Positions 5,423 to 5,640 of a DNA stretch of 5,640 bases are shown piece after piece. The notes under the pieces are model-generated. The model searched no databases. It was not told the DNA's origin and saw nothing but the letters and a program-made list of their open reading frames with translations. The stretch comes from JBAROU01 sp049642385 (GTDB taxonomy: Bacteria > Chloroflexota > Dehalococcoidia > DSTF01 > RBG-16-68-14), in assembly GCA_049642385.1 (NCBI GenBank), contig JBAROU010000019.1, positions 1 to 5,640 on the forward strand, in the 5' to 3' direction. Made by a program: the position numbers and the translations under genes. Numbering within the stretch: the first letter of the stretch is position 1; each line of letters starts with the position of its first letter.

Positions 5423-5640
5423 TCACCCGCGCGACGGTAGCGAGAGGACGGCCCGGCCGGGCGTGGTCACCTCGCCCTTGTCGTTCTCGATCCAGACGTC
5501 CAGGTCGATCAAGCGCTTGCCGTCCTGCTCGTACTTTCTGGTGACCTTACCCTTGGCAGCGAGCGTGCTGTTCACCACGTCCATCTTCCGGTAATCGAGT
5601 GCGAGCTTTTCGATCCAGGCATCGTCGCCCGCCCAGCCGT
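5423..5640 (-). CDS. MaoC-like hotdog-fold dehydratase, C-terminal fragment (5' end outside window)
   Basis: The last 71 residues of a minus-strand gene running off the window end, with TGA at 5425-5423. I translated it by hand. It reads through GWAGDDAWIEKLALDYRKMD, then VVNSTLAAKGKVTRKYE, DLDVWIENDKGE and ends in TTPGRAVLSLPSRG. The pattern of a tight turn plus 'stL..kGkVt', 'D..v...N.kGe...pG.A...LPSR' is that of the C-terminal half of MaoC/hotdog enoyl-CoA hydratases, including steroid-catabolic ChsH-type subunits. The catalytic Asp/His region of a hydratase would lie upstream and cannot be checked, so this could be either an active or a non-catalytic (DUF-type) subunit of a heteromeric hydratase. 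Its place upstream of a ChsB1-like dehydrogenase on the same strand fits consecutive beta-oxidation steps. Confidence 0.75.
   Translation of the reverse strand, partial: GWAGDDAWIEKLALDYRKMDVVNSTLAAKGKVTRKYEQDGKRLIDLDVWIENDKGEVTTPGRAVLSLPSRG

Overview
The window is GC-rich, densely coded bacterial DNA: six complete or near-complete genes plus one gene fragment, no RNA genes, no mobile elements, and no gene-free stretch over about 100 bases. High GC, a promoter that looks leaderless, a DUF35/thiolase pair and a ChsB1-like dehydrogenase suggest an actinomycete or a Chloroflexota-type bacterium. The sequence alone does not decide between them.

Layout. On the + strand, the 3' part of a thiolase-fold (Ltp/SCP2-thiolase-like) gene (to 796) is followed 2 bases later by a small DUF35 zinc-ribbon/OB-fold gene (799-1215). 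They meet, stop codon against stop codon with no base between, a three-gene minus-strand operon read from 4338 down to 1216. This operon encodes a Tat-exported gluconate-2-dehydrogenase-subunit-3-type protein (probably a lipoprotein), a GMC flavoprotein dehydrogenase with a four-cysteine cluster, and a small helical protein. The small protein resembles a cytochrome c'/c556-type domain whose CxxCH haem motif has become AxxRH. Upstream on the same strand lie an SDR dehydrogenase of the MFE-2/ChsB1 type (4378-5322) and, after a 100-base gap, the 3' end of a hotdog-fold MaoC-like dehydratase (5423 to the window edge).

How it may work together. MaoC-like hydratase, ChsB1-like hydroxyacyl-CoA dehydrogenase and an Ltp-type thiolase-fold protein with a DUF35 partner are the enzyme types for hydration, oxidation and C-C cleavage of CoA-activated side chains, as in actinobacterial steroid side-chain degradation. 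The GMC module sits between these genes and could oxidise an alcohol or sugar substrate at the cell surface. Its substrate cannot be read from the sequence.

The most notable observations are a 48-bp tandem duplication that duplicates a leaderless promoter together with its in-frame ATG at the head of the GMC operon, and the apparently haem-less cytochrome-like third gene, whose GTG start overlaps the GMC stop by 4 bases.
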